Assembly: GCF_014648055.1 (NCBI RefSeq)
Contig: NZ_BMQJ01000012.1
Location: forward strand, 228,779-292,778
From: Streptosporangium pseudovulgare
GTDB taxonomy: Bacteria; Actinomycetota; Actinomycetes; Streptosporangiales; Streptosporangiaceae
Direction: 5' to 3'
DNA length: 64,000 bases
Part shown: positions 17,622 through 24,888 of the stretch, one piece after another
Numbering within the stretch: the first letter of the stretch is position 1
Layout: each line of letters begins with the position of its first letter
The notes under the pieces: model-generated
Told to the model about the DNA's origin: nothing
Seen by the model: the letters and a program-made list of their open reading frames with translations, nothing else
Database searches by the model: none
Made by a program: the position numbers and the translations under genes

Positions 17622-18193
17622 TCAGCGGGCCACCAGCGCGTCGAGAAGGTCACGGAGCGGGCTGTTGTCACCTCGTAGCGAGGTCATCGAGGCGCGCGTG
17701 TTGGCCTCCGGATCGAGACCGGACCAGTCGACAGACCACCCCGCCTCACGGCTCAGCTGACGGAAAAAGGCCCGCTGCGTGCGGCCATTGCCTTCCCGAA
17801 AGGGGTGGATCGCGTTCACTTCCGCGTAGTAGTGGGTCAGCCGATCCACGAACTCCTCGCGGTTCAGGCGACGGAGGTGGCGCTCCTTACGCAACGCCCC
17901 GAACAGGTCCGCCGAGTAAGCCTCGATGTGCTGAGGCAGGCAGAACGGATCCGTCTTGGCGATCCCCACCACCCTGACCTCGCCGGCCCATGGATAGAGG
18001 TCACCGAAGATCTCCTGATGGAAGAGGCGGAGATGAGCGAGATCGTAGTCGCCGGGCAGGGTCCGGGTGCCGAGGTCCGCCAGCGCCGCCGCCGTCAGGC
18101 CCGCTTCGACCGTGCGGAGGCGTACGGGATCGGAGATTCCGAGTCGGTTGCGGAATACGCCGGTCTCCGGTCGACGTATGGATCGATGTTCAC
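17622..18193 (-). CDS. Fic/Doc-family AMPylating toxin with apparent N-terminal frameshift
   Basis: A Fic domain protein of about 190 residues. The catalytic motif HPFREGNGRTQR is intact (His base, GxGR phosphate loop). Fic enzymes transfer AMP or related groups to target proteins and are held inactive by an inhibitory helix with (S/T)xxxE(G/N). That helix is supplied here by the upstream antitoxin. The family-like start NIDPYVD is encoded from a GTG at 18193, which shares its G with the antitoxin stop, but the rest (PETGVFRNRLG) is in another frame. One C appears to be missing around 18167-18170. The only uninterrupted alternative start is a GTG at 18248 inside the antitoxin gene. Confidence 0.75.
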
Positions 18194-18507
18194 TACGCTC
18201 CGTACAGCGCCCGGACCAGCTCGCGCATGCGCTGGGTGCTGATCTCACCGCGCGCCCAGCGCTCCATCACAGCCTCGGCATCGGCCTCCACGTCGAGCCC
18301 TTCGGCGCGCACCGACGCCCGCGCCTGGGAGAGCGCCCGTTCGCGCTCGGCGGTCAGTTCATCAAAGACCTCAACGGGGACCATGACCGCCTCGGTTCTG
18401 CGATACGAGCCGACACCCACCGGTGTGCGATCACCGTTACGGAACCGTTCCAGCACGCTTGACAGCCGCTCGCGGGCCTCCCGCACGGAAAGCGTCTCGA
18501 TTAACAT
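18193..18507 (-). CDS. Fic antitoxin: Phd-like N-terminus plus VbhA-like inhibitory helix
   Basis: A 104-residue protein in two parts. Residues 1-55 (LIETLSVREARERLSSVLER ... AVMVPVEVFDEL) resemble Phd/YefM antitoxins, which bind DNA and autoregulate. Residues 60-104 (ARASVRAEGLDVE, then MERWARGEIS) resemble VbhA-type Fic antitoxins. SVRAEG fits the inhibitory motif (S/T)xxxE(G/N), whose Glu blocks the Fic active site. The gene precedes fic, with the stop and GTG start sharing a base. TGTACA-type operator cores lie just upstream. The combined architecture is the notable point. Confidence 0.75.
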   Translation of the reverse strand: MLIETLSVREARERLSSVLERFRNGDRTPVGVGSYRRTEAVMVPVEVFDELTAERERALSQARASVRAEGLDVEADAEAVMERWARGEISTQRMRELVRALYGA

Positions 18508-18515
18508 GATTAAAG

Positions 18516-18533
18516 TGTACCCAGATGTGTACA
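18516..18533. promoter_or_regulatory. Phd/YefM-type operator upstream of the Fic antitoxin
   Basis: TGTACC (18516-18521) and TGTACA (18528-18533, within palindrome GTGTACAC) are spaced 12 bp centre to centre, 9 bp before the antitoxin ATG. YefM-type repressors recognise TGTACA cores, which supports autoregulation by the Phd-like domain. Confidence 0.55.
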
Positions 18534-18635
18534 CGTTTCCCTTGGTCGGCGACAGATCTCACTCACACATCACATCCATCGCCCTCGTTCTGGCCGGGTA
18601 GACTGGTTGAAGGTTCAAGTTCTTAGGAGAGGGCC

Positions 18636-19145
18636 ATGCCCGTCCAGCGGCTCAACCACGCGGTCCTGTACGTGCGCGACGTCGAACGCAGCGTCGCCTT
18701 CTACCGGGAGGCCCTCGGCTTCGAGGTCGTCATGGGCATGCGGGGTGCGGCGTTCCTGCAGGCCTCCGGCTCCGCCAACGACCACGACCTCGGCCTGTTC
18801 GAGATCGGCGCCCAGGCCGCCCCCTCGCCCGCCGGCCGCTCCGCCGTCGGGCTGTACCACCTGGCCTGGGAGGTCGACACCCTGGAGGAGCTGGAGCGGA
18901 TCGCCGCCAGGCTGACGGAGATGGGCGCCCTGGTCGGCGCCTCCGACCACTCCACCACCAAGGCCCTGTACGCCAAGGACCCCGACGGGCTGGAGTTCGA
19001 GGTGTCCTGGCTCGTCCCGGCCGCCCTCCTCACCGAGGAGACGCTGCGCGGGCGCAGCCGCATCCGGCCCCTCGACCTCGCCGCGGAGAAGGAGCGGTAC
19101 GGCGCGCACACCCGGGGCGGCGTCGGGGTCTCGACGCCGGCCTGA
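18636..19145 (+). CDS. VOC (glyoxalase/extradiol dioxygenase fold) family protein
   Basis: A 169-residue protein built of paired beta-alpha-beta-beta-beta modules. NHAVLYVRDVERSVAFYREALGF is the usual VOC opening, GLYHLAWEV begins the second module, and DPDGLEFEVSW supplies the C-terminal metal Glu. His in NHAV, His in LYHLAW and Glu in LEFEV form the expected metal triad. It resembles ring-cleaving dioxygenase or glyoxalase relatives, but the substrate is unknown. AGGAGAGGG lies just before the ATG. It stands alone between the Fic module and a convergent exporter. Confidence 0.85.
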   Translation: MPVQRLNHAVLYVRDVERSVAFYREALGFEVVMGMRGAAFLQASGSANDHDLGLFEIGAQAAPSPAGRSAVGLYHLAWEVDTLEELERIAARLTEMGALVGASDHSTTKALYAKDPDGLEFEVSWLVPAALLTEETLRGRSRIRPLDLAAEKERYGAHTRGGVGVSTPA

Positions 19146-19160
19146 CCGCGGGTCCCGGGT

Positions 19161-20072
19161 TCACCGTCCCGGAGCCCGCCTCCGCGAGACCGCCACCCCC
19201 GCCAGGCACAGCAGCCCGCCGAGGAGGGACAGCCACCCGGGGACCTCCCCCAGCACCGCCCAGGCCATCAGGACCACCAGCACCGGGACGAGGTAGGTCG
19301 TGGCGCCCATCTTGCCCGCGGTGGTGCGGGCGAGGGCGTAAGCCCAGGTGGTGAATGCCACCGCCGTCGGGAAGACGCCGAGGTACACGACATCCAGGGT
19401 CGCCGCCAGCGGGGCTCGGGCCGCCTGCGACACGAGTTGCCCGGCGAACGGCAGACAGGCCGCCGTGCCGACGAAGCAGCCGAACGCGGTGACCTGGAGC
19501 GCCGAGGCGTGGCGCAGCGCGGGCTTCTGGGACAGCACGCCCACCGCGTACGTCACCGCCGCCGCCAGGCAGAGCAGGACACCCGTCACCGACGCGTGCC
19601 CCTGGCCGGACATGGAGATCCCGACCACGACCGCACCACCGAACGACACCGCCATGCCCGCCAGCAGGCGGGGCGGGAACCCCTCCCCGAGCAGCCGGCC
19701 ACCCAACAGCGCGATGAGCAGCGGGCCGATGTTCACGACCATCGCCGCGGTGCCCGCGTCCACCTCCTGCTCGCCCCAGTTCAGCGCGACCGTGTAGGCG
19801 CCGAACCACAGGACTCCCGAGACGAGGATGCCCGGCCAGGCGGCCCTCGGCGGCAATCCCTCGCGCCGCACCAGCAGGATGACCCCCAGCACCGCCGAAC
19901 CCGCCAGCAACCGGCCCAGAGCGAGCGCCCCGGGGGAGAAGTACGGCGCCGCGCCGCGGATGCCGACGAACGCCGAGGCCCACAGCAGCACGGTGACGCC
20001 GGCCGCCGCCATCGTGCGCCGATCCAGCCGGGATTGCACCGCTTCTGCCTGGTTCGGCATGGTCTGTTTCAT
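19161..20072 (-). CDS. EamA-family (DMT superfamily) transporter
   Basis: A 303-residue membrane protein with ten hydrophobic helices arranged as two EamA repeats. The first repeat begins VTVLLWASAFVGIRGAAPYF, a typical EamA opening, and the second starts near VLLCLAAAVTYAVGVLSQK. Family members export metabolites or amino acids. The ATG at 20072 (MKQTMPNQAE) gives the normal length; frames further upstream would add an unrelated Arg-rich leader. It converges with the VOC gene, 15 bp between stops. Confidence 0.88.
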   Translation of the reverse strand: MKQTMPNQAEAVQSRLDRRTMAAAGVTVLLWASAFVGIRGAAPYFSPGALALGRLLAGSAVLGVILLVRREGLPPRAAWPGILVSGVLWFGAYTVALNWGEQEVDAGTAAMVVNIGPLLIALLGGRLLGEGFPPRLLAGMAVSFGGAVVVGISMSGQGHASVTGVLLCLAAAVTYAVGVLSQKPALRHASALQVTAFGCFVGTAACLPFAGQLVSQAARAPLAATLDVVYLGVFPTAVAFTTWAYALARTTAGKMGATTYLVPVLVVLMAWAVLGEVPGWLSLLGGLLCLAGVAVSRRRAPGR

Positions 20073-20308
20073 ACACGGCACCTTATGGATCCCGTTCTTC
20101 GGCCGGCACCGAACCGTCCTCCCGCATGAGGGCCGGAGATACGGGAATGTCGGTCCCTTTTGTGGTTTTTCGTGGTCGATGCTGCCCTGCACCGACCGTT
20201 CGCGCCGAGGGGCAGGTCGAGAGCCCTTTCTTGCCGTTTACGAATGTGTTGAACCGCTGGGGGTAGCGGCGGTGCCAAGCGAAGACGCGCACGACTTTGG
20301 AGGCATCG

Positions 20309-21049
20309 GTGAACGAATTCCCAGCCGGGACGGGGGAGCGCTCCACGCTGAGCGACCAGCCCCACACGACGACCGAACACGCCAAGGCAGCCGTCGGAGA
20401 AGTGGCCGAGACCGCCAAGGACCAGACCCGCGCGGTCGCCCATGAGGCCCGGTACCAGGCGCAGAACGTCGTGGGACAGCTGCGCGACCGGGTGGGCGAG
20501 CAGAGCAGGCACCAGAGCCGCCGCGCCGCCCAGGGCATCCGCCAGTGGGCCGACGACCTCAGCTCGATGACCGACGCCGCCAAGCCCGACTCCCCGGTGA
20601 CCAACGTGGTGCACCAGGTCGCCGGGACGGGCCGCCGCGCGGCCGACTACCTGGAGCAGGAGGGCCTGGCCGGGGTGGTCCGGGACGTCCAGAACTTCGC
20701 CCGCCGCCGTCCTGGAGCGTTCCTGATGGGCGCGGTGGCCGCGGGCTTCCTCGTCGGCCGGATGGCCAAGGCGACGACCGCGTCCCAGAACGACACCTCC
20801 GGCACGGCGTACCAGGGCTTCCAGGACGGCTACCGCCCGCAGCAGTACGCCCAGCCGGCGCAGCCGTACGGCCGGCCGACCGGCACGCAGTACCCGTCGG
20901 CCCAGCCGTACACCACGGACGGCACCTACACCACCGCCGACGCCTACGGCTCCGCCGAGCCGTACCCGTCGTCGGCCCAGACGCGGCCGACGACGCAGTA
21001 CCCGTCCGAGACCCCTCCGTCGACCGCCTGGGACGGTGAGCCACGGTGA
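20309..21049 (+). CDS. Stress-cluster protein with helical repeat region and Tyr/Pro/Gln-rich tail
   Basis: A 246-residue protein I cannot name. The first half is amphipathic helix rich in Ala/Glu/Gln/Arg (AKAAVGEVAETAKDQ ... ARYQAQNVVGQLRDR), similar in style to late-embryogenesis-abundant proteins. A short hydrophobic stretch (PGAFLMGAVAAGFLVGRM) could anchor it in the membrane. The tail is a repetitive YGxPTGTQYP-like region. The GTG start at 20309 has a perfect GGAGG 5 nt before it. It overlaps the Holin-X gene by GTGA and begins a three-gene operon. Confidence 0.7.
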   Translation: MNEFPAGTGERSTLSDQPHTTTEHAKAAVGEVAETAKDQTRAVAHEARYQAQNVVGQLRDRVGEQSRHQSRRAAQGIRQWADDLSSMTDAAKPDSPVTNVVHQVAGTGRRAADYLEQEGLAGVVRDVQNFARRRPGAFLMGAVAAGFLVGRMAKATTASQNDTSGTAYQGFQDGYRPQQYAQPAQPYGRPTGTQYPSAQPYTTDGTYTTADAYGSAEPYPSSAQTRPTTQYPSETPPSTAWDGEPR

Positions 21050-21468
21050 GCTCGCCCGCCTACGAACCGGGGTCGTCCGTCTACGAACCGGCCGAGCCGT
21101 CGCTGGGACAGCTCGTCGGCGAGGTCGGCGAGGACCTTTCCAAGCTCTTCCGCCAGGAGGTGGAGCTGGCCAAGGCCGAGATCCGCCAGGAGGCGTCCAA
21201 GGCCGGCAAGGCCGCCGGGATGCTCAGCGGCGCCGGAGTCGCCGGCCTCGTGGTCGCCCTCTTCGTGTCGCTGGCGGTCATGTTCGGCCTGGGCGCCGCC
21301 ATGCCCCTGGGCTGGGCCGCCCTGATCGTCGCGGTCGTGTGGGCCGTGATCGGCGGAGTGCTGTACACCAACGGGCGCAAGCGGATGAGCGAGGTCTCCC
21401 CCAAGCCCGAACAGACCGTCGAGACGCTCAAGGAGGATGCGCGATGGGCGCGGAACCTGACGAAATAA
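21046..21468 (+). CDS. Actinobacterial Holin-X family (phage holin-like) membrane protein
   Basis: A 140-residue protein with SLGQLVGEVGEDLSKLFRQEVELAKAEIRQE, a near-signature of the actinobacterial Holin-X family, followed by two hydrophobic helices (about 65-85 and 90-112) and a short basic tail. Despite the name, these chromosomal proteins are not linked to phage here; they occur in DUF3618 clusters and are thought to affect the envelope. The GTG start overlaps the preceding stop, and the gene ends overlapping the next start by 25 bp. Confidence 0.85.
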   Translation: MSSPAYEPGSSVYEPAEPSLGQLVGEVGEDLSKLFRQEVELAKAEIRQEASKAGKAAGMLSGAGVAGLVVALFVSLAVMFGLGAAMPLGWAALIVAVVWAVIGGVLYTNGRKRMSEVSPKPEQTVETLKEDARWARNLTK

Positions 21469-22151
21469 GAAGAGAGATCGCCGCCACCAGGGCGGAACTG
21501 GCCGCCGACGTCGATCGGCTGGCCGACCGGACGAGCCCGTCGCGGATCATTCAACGGAGGACCGATCGCATGCGTGAGAAGCTCTACTCGGTGCGCGAGC
21601 GGGTGATGGGCACCCCGGCCCACGCCGCCCACCAGGCTCGTTACCAGGCCGGACACGCCGCCCACGGTGTCCGCGAGACCGCCGCCGACGCCGCCGGCAC
21701 CGTCCGCGAGACCGCCGCCGGCGCGGTCGGCACCGTCCGCGAGACCGCCGCCGGCGCGGCCGACAGCGTCAGGCACGGCGCGCAGCAGGCCACCGAGATG
21801 GTCCGCGAGGCGCCGGAGCAGGCGATGCGCGGCACCCAGGGCAACCCGCTGGCCGCCGGGCTGATCGCCTTCGGCGCCGGGCTGCTCGCCGCGACCCTCA
21901 TCCCGGCGACCGAGGCCGAGCAGCGCGCCGCCCAGCAGGTCAAGGAGCAGGCCGGCGACATGATGGAGCCGGTCAAGGAGGCGGTGCGCGAGTCGGCCCA
22001 GCAGCTGGGCCAGGAGGCCAAGCAGGTCGCCCAGGAGGCCGTCGGCCAGGTCAGGGACACCGCCGGCGAGGCGGCCAAGGCCACCGGCGACCACGCCCGC
22101 GACCAGGCCCAGCAGGTGACCGAGACGGCCCGTTCCTCCCACGGGGTCTGA
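21444..22151 (+). CDS. DUF3618 protein with LEA-like 11-residue repeats
   Basis: A 235-residue protein. PDEIRREIAATRAELAADVDRLADRTSPSRI at the N-terminus is the DUF3618 signature. Three 11-residue units follow (VRETAADAAGT, VRETAAGAVGT, VRETAAGAADS), then a hydrophobic segment LAAGLIAFGAGLLAATLIP and a long Ala/Gln/Glu-rich helix. The 11-residue period is that of group-3 LEA and lipid-associating helices, so the protein may lie along the membrane. AGGAGG precedes the ATG at 21444. It is the last gene of the Holin-X operon. Confidence 0.82.
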   Translation: MGAEPDEIRREIAATRAELAADVDRLADRTSPSRIIQRRTDRMREKLYSVRERVMGTPAHAAHQARYQAGHAAHGVRETAADAAGTVRETAAGAVGTVRETAAGAADSVRHGAQQATEMVREAPEQAMRGTQGNPLAAGLIAFGAGLLAATLIPATEAEQRAAQQVKEQAGDMMEPVKEAVRESAQQLGQEAKQVAQEAVGQVRDTAGEAAKATGDHARDQAQQVTETARSSHGV

Positions 22152-22295
22152 CGGGTCCGGTCCGTGGCGGGCGCCCGGCGGGAGCACATCCGGCCGGGGC
22201 CTCCGGGGGGACGCCTGACCAGGACCCGATCAGGGCGTCCTGGAGGACGCCCGACGAGGGCGCCCGACGGGGACGCCTGATGAGAGAACGCCGTC

Positions 22296-22330
22296 GCCGC
22301 CGCCCTCTCCCGGCAGGGGAGGGCGGCGGC
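22296..22330 (+). terminator. Strong hairpin terminator after DUF3618
   Basis: GCCGCCGCCCTCTCC (22296-22310) and GGGGAGGGCGGCGGC (22316-22330) form a 15-bp stem with one G-U wobble and a 5-nt loop. It separates the Holin-X/DUF3618 operon from the BrkB gene 37 bp further on. Confidence 0.75.
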
Positions 22331-22366
22331 GGGCATCCGTAAGCTGTGTTAAGAGAACGGTGCGCG

Positions 22367-23407
22367 ATGATCCAGCACGACACTCCACGCCACGACGACC
22401 GGGGCGCGACCCGCGACCCCGGCACCGCCGACGGGCCGGCTCCGGAGAGCCCGTCCGAGCTTCCCAAGCGGTCGTGGTGGGGCGTGCTGAAACGCACCGT
22501 CAAGGAGTTCCAGCAGGACAACCTCACCGACTGGGCCGCCGGGCTCACCTACTACGCGGTGTTGTCGATCTTCCCGGCGCTGCTGGCCGTGGTGTCCGTG
22601 CTGGGGCTGTTCGGCCAGAACACCACCAAGGCGCTCACCGACAACCTGAGCGCCATCGCGCCCGGTCCCGCCCGGCAGACCATCGACGCCGTGCTCCAGG
22701 CCCTGCAGGGCAACCAGGGCGCCGCCGGGATCGCCACGATCCTGGGCATCGCCGTCGCCCTCTGGTCCGCCTCCGGGTACGTGGGGGCGTTCATCCGGGC
22801 GGCCAACGTCATGTACGAGATGCCCGAGGGCCGGCCCATCTGGAAGACCCTCCCGCTGCGCCTGGGCATCACCGCGGTCCTGGTGATCCTGATGGCGGTC
22901 GGCTCGGTCTCCGTCGTGTTCACCGGATCGCTCGCCCAGCAGACCGGAAGGTTCCTGGGCATCGGCGAGACCGCCCTGACCGTCTGGAGCATCGTCAAGT
23001 GGCCGGTCCTGGTGATCGTCGTGGCGCTGGTGCTGGCCCTGCTGTACTGGGCGGCCCCCAACGTCTCGCACCCCGGCTTCCGCTGGATCACCCCCGGCAG
23101 CCTGCTGGCCGTCGTGCTGTGGGTCGTCGCGTCCGCAGCCTTCGCGTTCTACGTGGCCAACTTCGGCTCCTACAGCAAGACCTACGCCGCCCTGGCCGGG
23201 GTCATCGTCTTCCTGATCTGGCTGTGGATCACGAACATCGCCGTCCTGCTCGGCGTGGAGTTCGACGCCGAGCTCGCCCGCGAGCGCGCCATCGAGGCGG
23301 GCGTGCCGGCCGACGCCGAGCCGTACGTCGAGCCCCGCGACACCCGCAAGTTCGACGAGGACGAGCGCGCGGAGGTCCGCAGGTTCGAGCGGGAGGAGCG
23401 CGGCTGA
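22367..23407 (+). CDS. YihY/BrkB family inner-membrane protein
   Basis: A 346-residue membrane protein of the YihY (formerly BrkB/RNase BN) family. The hallmark FQQDNLTDWAAGLTYYAVLSIFPALLA is near the N-terminus. Six transmembrane helices follow, with YWAAPN and a terminal WLWITNIAVLLGVEFDAELARER, both highly characteristic. The acidic cytoplasmic tail ends with charged residues. The function is not settled; association with envelope stress clusters is common. The ATG at 22367 is taken because the preceding reading frame has no ribosome site. Confidence 0.92.
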   Translation: MIQHDTPRHDDRGATRDPGTADGPAPESPSELPKRSWWGVLKRTVKEFQQDNLTDWAAGLTYYAVLSIFPALLAVVSVLGLFGQNTTKALTDNLSAIAPGPARQTIDAVLQALQGNQGAAGIATILGIAVALWSASGYVGAFIRAANVMYEMPEGRPIWKTLPLRLGITAVLVILMAVGSVSVVFTGSLAQQTGRFLGIGETALTVWSIVKWPVLVIVVALVLALLYWAAPNVSHPGFRWITPGSLLAVVLWVVASAAFAFYVANFGSYSKTYAALAGVIVFLIWLWITNIAVLLGVEFDAELARERAIEAGVPADAEPYVEPRDTRKFDEDERAEVRRFEREERG

Positions 23408-23496
23408 CCCGCCGCGCGCCCCGGACGGCGGGAAGGCATAGCGGCCCATGCCCGTCCGTTGACCGTCCGATCCGCCGGAAGGGGTACGGGGTGCGT

Positions 23497-23724
23497 ATGG
23501 GCGAGGAACACAGCGGCGACGAGCTGTCCGTCGGTGACGAGGTCACCTGGAACAGCCACGGCTCCACCGTGTCGGGGAAGGTGGAGAAGAAGATCACCGA
23601 GAGGACGGAGGCCGCCGGGCGCGTCGTCGACGCCTCGCCCGACGACCCTCAGTACCTCGTCCGCAGCGACGAGAGCGGCGGGAGCGCCGTGCACCGGCCG
23701 TCGGCGCTGCGGAAGAAGGGCTGA
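23497..23724 (+). CDS. DUF2945 / hypervirulence-associated TUDOR-domain protein
   Basis: A 75-residue small protein: SVGDEVTWNSHGSTVSGKVEKKITERTEAAGR, then DDPQYLVRSDESGGSAVHRPSALRK. This matches DUF2945 (HVA1-type TUDOR-like beta barrel) along the full length. The ATG at 23497 and a GTG two codons earlier are both possible; a GGAAGGGG ribosome site favours either. It is followed after 1 bp by the DUF3140 gene, and the two are often paired. Confidence 0.88.
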   Translation: MGEEHSGDELSVGDEVTWNSHGSTVSGKVEKKITERTEAAGRVVDASPDDPQYLVRSDESGGSAVHRPSALRKKG

Positions 23725-23725
23725 C

Positions 23726-24055
23726 ATGGCCGAGGACCGGGAGCGGATCTCCGCCGAGTTCGGCGAGGCGGTCAACATGACCGCCGCCGAGCTGGAGCGC
23801 TGGCTGCGGACCCCCGAGTCCGAGGCCGCCGGTGACAGGTCCGGGGGCGGCGAGTCGACGGGACACGAGTCCGGCCGCCGCATCACCGAGATCCTCCGCA
23901 AGAAGAAGGGCGACCTGTCCGACGACGACTACGCCCACATGCGGAAGGTGACCGGGTACGTCCACCGCCACCTCGCGCAGCGCCCGTCGGGGGACGTCAC
24001 GGACACCCGGTGGCGGCACTCCCTGATGAACTGGGGACACGACCCGATCAAATAG
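23726..24055 (+). CDS. DUF3140 family protein
   Basis: A 109-residue soluble protein: EFGEAVNMTAAELERWLRTPES, then ILRKKKGDLSDDDYAHMRKVTGYVHRHLAQRP, then a C-terminal TRWRHSLMNWGHDP. This is the DUF3140 pattern, a family often next to DUF2945 and thought to act in DNA or stress-related roles without biochemical proof. It starts 1 bp after the DUF2945 stop, so the two are co-translated. A strong terminator follows. Confidence 0.88.
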   Translation: MAEDRERISAEFGEAVNMTAAELERWLRTPESEAAGDRSGGGESTGHESGRRITEILRKKKGDLSDDDYAHMRKVTGYVHRHLAQRPSGDVTDTRWRHSLMNWGHDPIK

Positions 24056-24075
24056 CGCCCGCGCTCCCCCGCCGG

Positions 24076-24110
24076 CCGGGGACACGGCCGCTTGTGCGGC
24101 GTGTCCCCGG
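24076..24110 (+). terminator. Hairpin terminator after DUF3140
   Basis: CCGGGGACAC (24076-24085) pairs with GTGTCCCCGG (24101-24110). An inner GCCGC/GCGGC stem caps it with a TTGT loop. This is one of the longest stems in the window. Confidence 0.78.
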
Positions 24111-24195
24111 AACGTGCCGCGTCTTCGGAACCCGTGGCCCCGGAACCCGTGGCCCCGGAACGTGCCGTGCCCCCGGGGCCGCTCCGCGCGGGGCG

Positions 24196-24468
24196 TCAGC
24201 GGACGCTGCGCCTGCCGTACATGCTGGCGACCAGGAAGACGCCCAGCGCCGCCACGACGACCTGCAGGATCAGCTCGATCCAGTCGATGCCGCTCGTCAT
24301 GCCGACCCCGATGGCCCTGGCGATCCCGGAACCGATGAAGGCGGCGATGATGCCGATCACGACCGTCAGCCAGATGGGGATGTTCTGCTTGCCCGGCAGG
24401 ATGAGCCGGCCGAGGGCGCCGATGATGGCGCCGATGATGATGGCACTGATGATGCCGGTGATTGTCAT
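24196..24468 (-). CDS. GlsB/YeaQ/YmgE family stress-response membrane protein
   Basis: A 90-residue protein of three hydrophobic helices: IISAIIIGAIIGALGRLILPGKQNIP, then WLTVVIGIIAAFIGSGIARAIG, then ILQVVVAALGVFLVASMYGRR. The GRLILPGKQ loop and glycine zipper pattern are typical of transglycosylase-associated GlsB/YeaQ proteins induced by general stress. The ATG at 24468 opens directly into the first helix. It faces the DUF2945/DUF3140 pair, which fits one stress cluster. A 420-bp upstream region with an A/T-rich island probably holds its promoter. Confidence 0.9.
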   Translation of the reverse strand: MTITGIISAIIIGAIIGALGRLILPGKQNIPIWLTVVIGIIAAFIGSGIARAIGVGMTSGIDWIELILQVVVAALGVFLVASMYGRRSVR

Positions 24469-24888
24469 GTTCCACACTCCCCCTGATCGCACGGCCTTCC
24501 GCCGTACGCCCCCCTGGAACCCGTATGCCCGGCGCGGAAAGAACGACACATAAGACAGATCATTGGTTTAAGTAATCATTATTGATTAATCACCTTTTCC
24601 ACTTCGCGCGGAACCGCAGACCGCACGGCACGGCGGGGAACGGCGGAACGTACCGGGAATGACGGGCGCGGCGGGAAACCGGAACGTACCGGGAACGGCG
24701 GGCGCGGCGGGCCGAGGAAGCGGCGCGGCGGGCCGGCCGGGACCGCCGATCGACCCGGGAACGGCGGGCTCCGATGGCCACGGCGGCCCCGCTCGACGCC
24801 GGGCGCCCGGCACCCCGATGATTCAGATGTCCGCGACGACGGGGACGGCGGCGTCGCCGTACCCTCAGAAGCCAGGGGGCCGGAAACG
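24469..24888. other. 420-bp intergenic region with A/T-rich palindrome and GC-rich direct repeats
   Basis: No gene is visible. Positions 24548-24597 form an A/T-rich island with a perfect inverted repeat TAATCA-TTAT-TGATTA (24573-24588), likely regulatory for glsB on the minus strand or the GH1-LacI gene on the plus strand. A 32-bp segment beginning CGGAACGTACCGGGAA at 24644 recurs at 24680 (period 36). No 14-bp CebR-like operator with a GAGCGCTC core is present. Confidence 0.6.

Noticed and set aside
18601..18625. GGTTCAAGTTC, resembling a tRNA T-loop
   Set aside because: No acceptor, D or anticodon stems can be built around it; it is the ribosome-site region of the VOC gene.
20236..20265. 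GTTT then GGGTA before the stress operon, resembling a SigF/SigB-type promoter
   Set aside because: The spacing is about 21 bp instead of 15-17, so the match is weak.
20335..20344. GGAGCGCTCC, resembling part of a cellobiose-repressor (CebR) operator
   Set aside because: It lies inside the coding start of the first stress-cluster gene, lacks the outer bases, and no sugar gene is adjacent.
21046..21468. Holin-like gene as evidence of a prophage
   Set aside because: The actinobacterial Holin-X family is chromosomal and sits with DUF3618; no phage structural, integrase or lysis genes are nearby.
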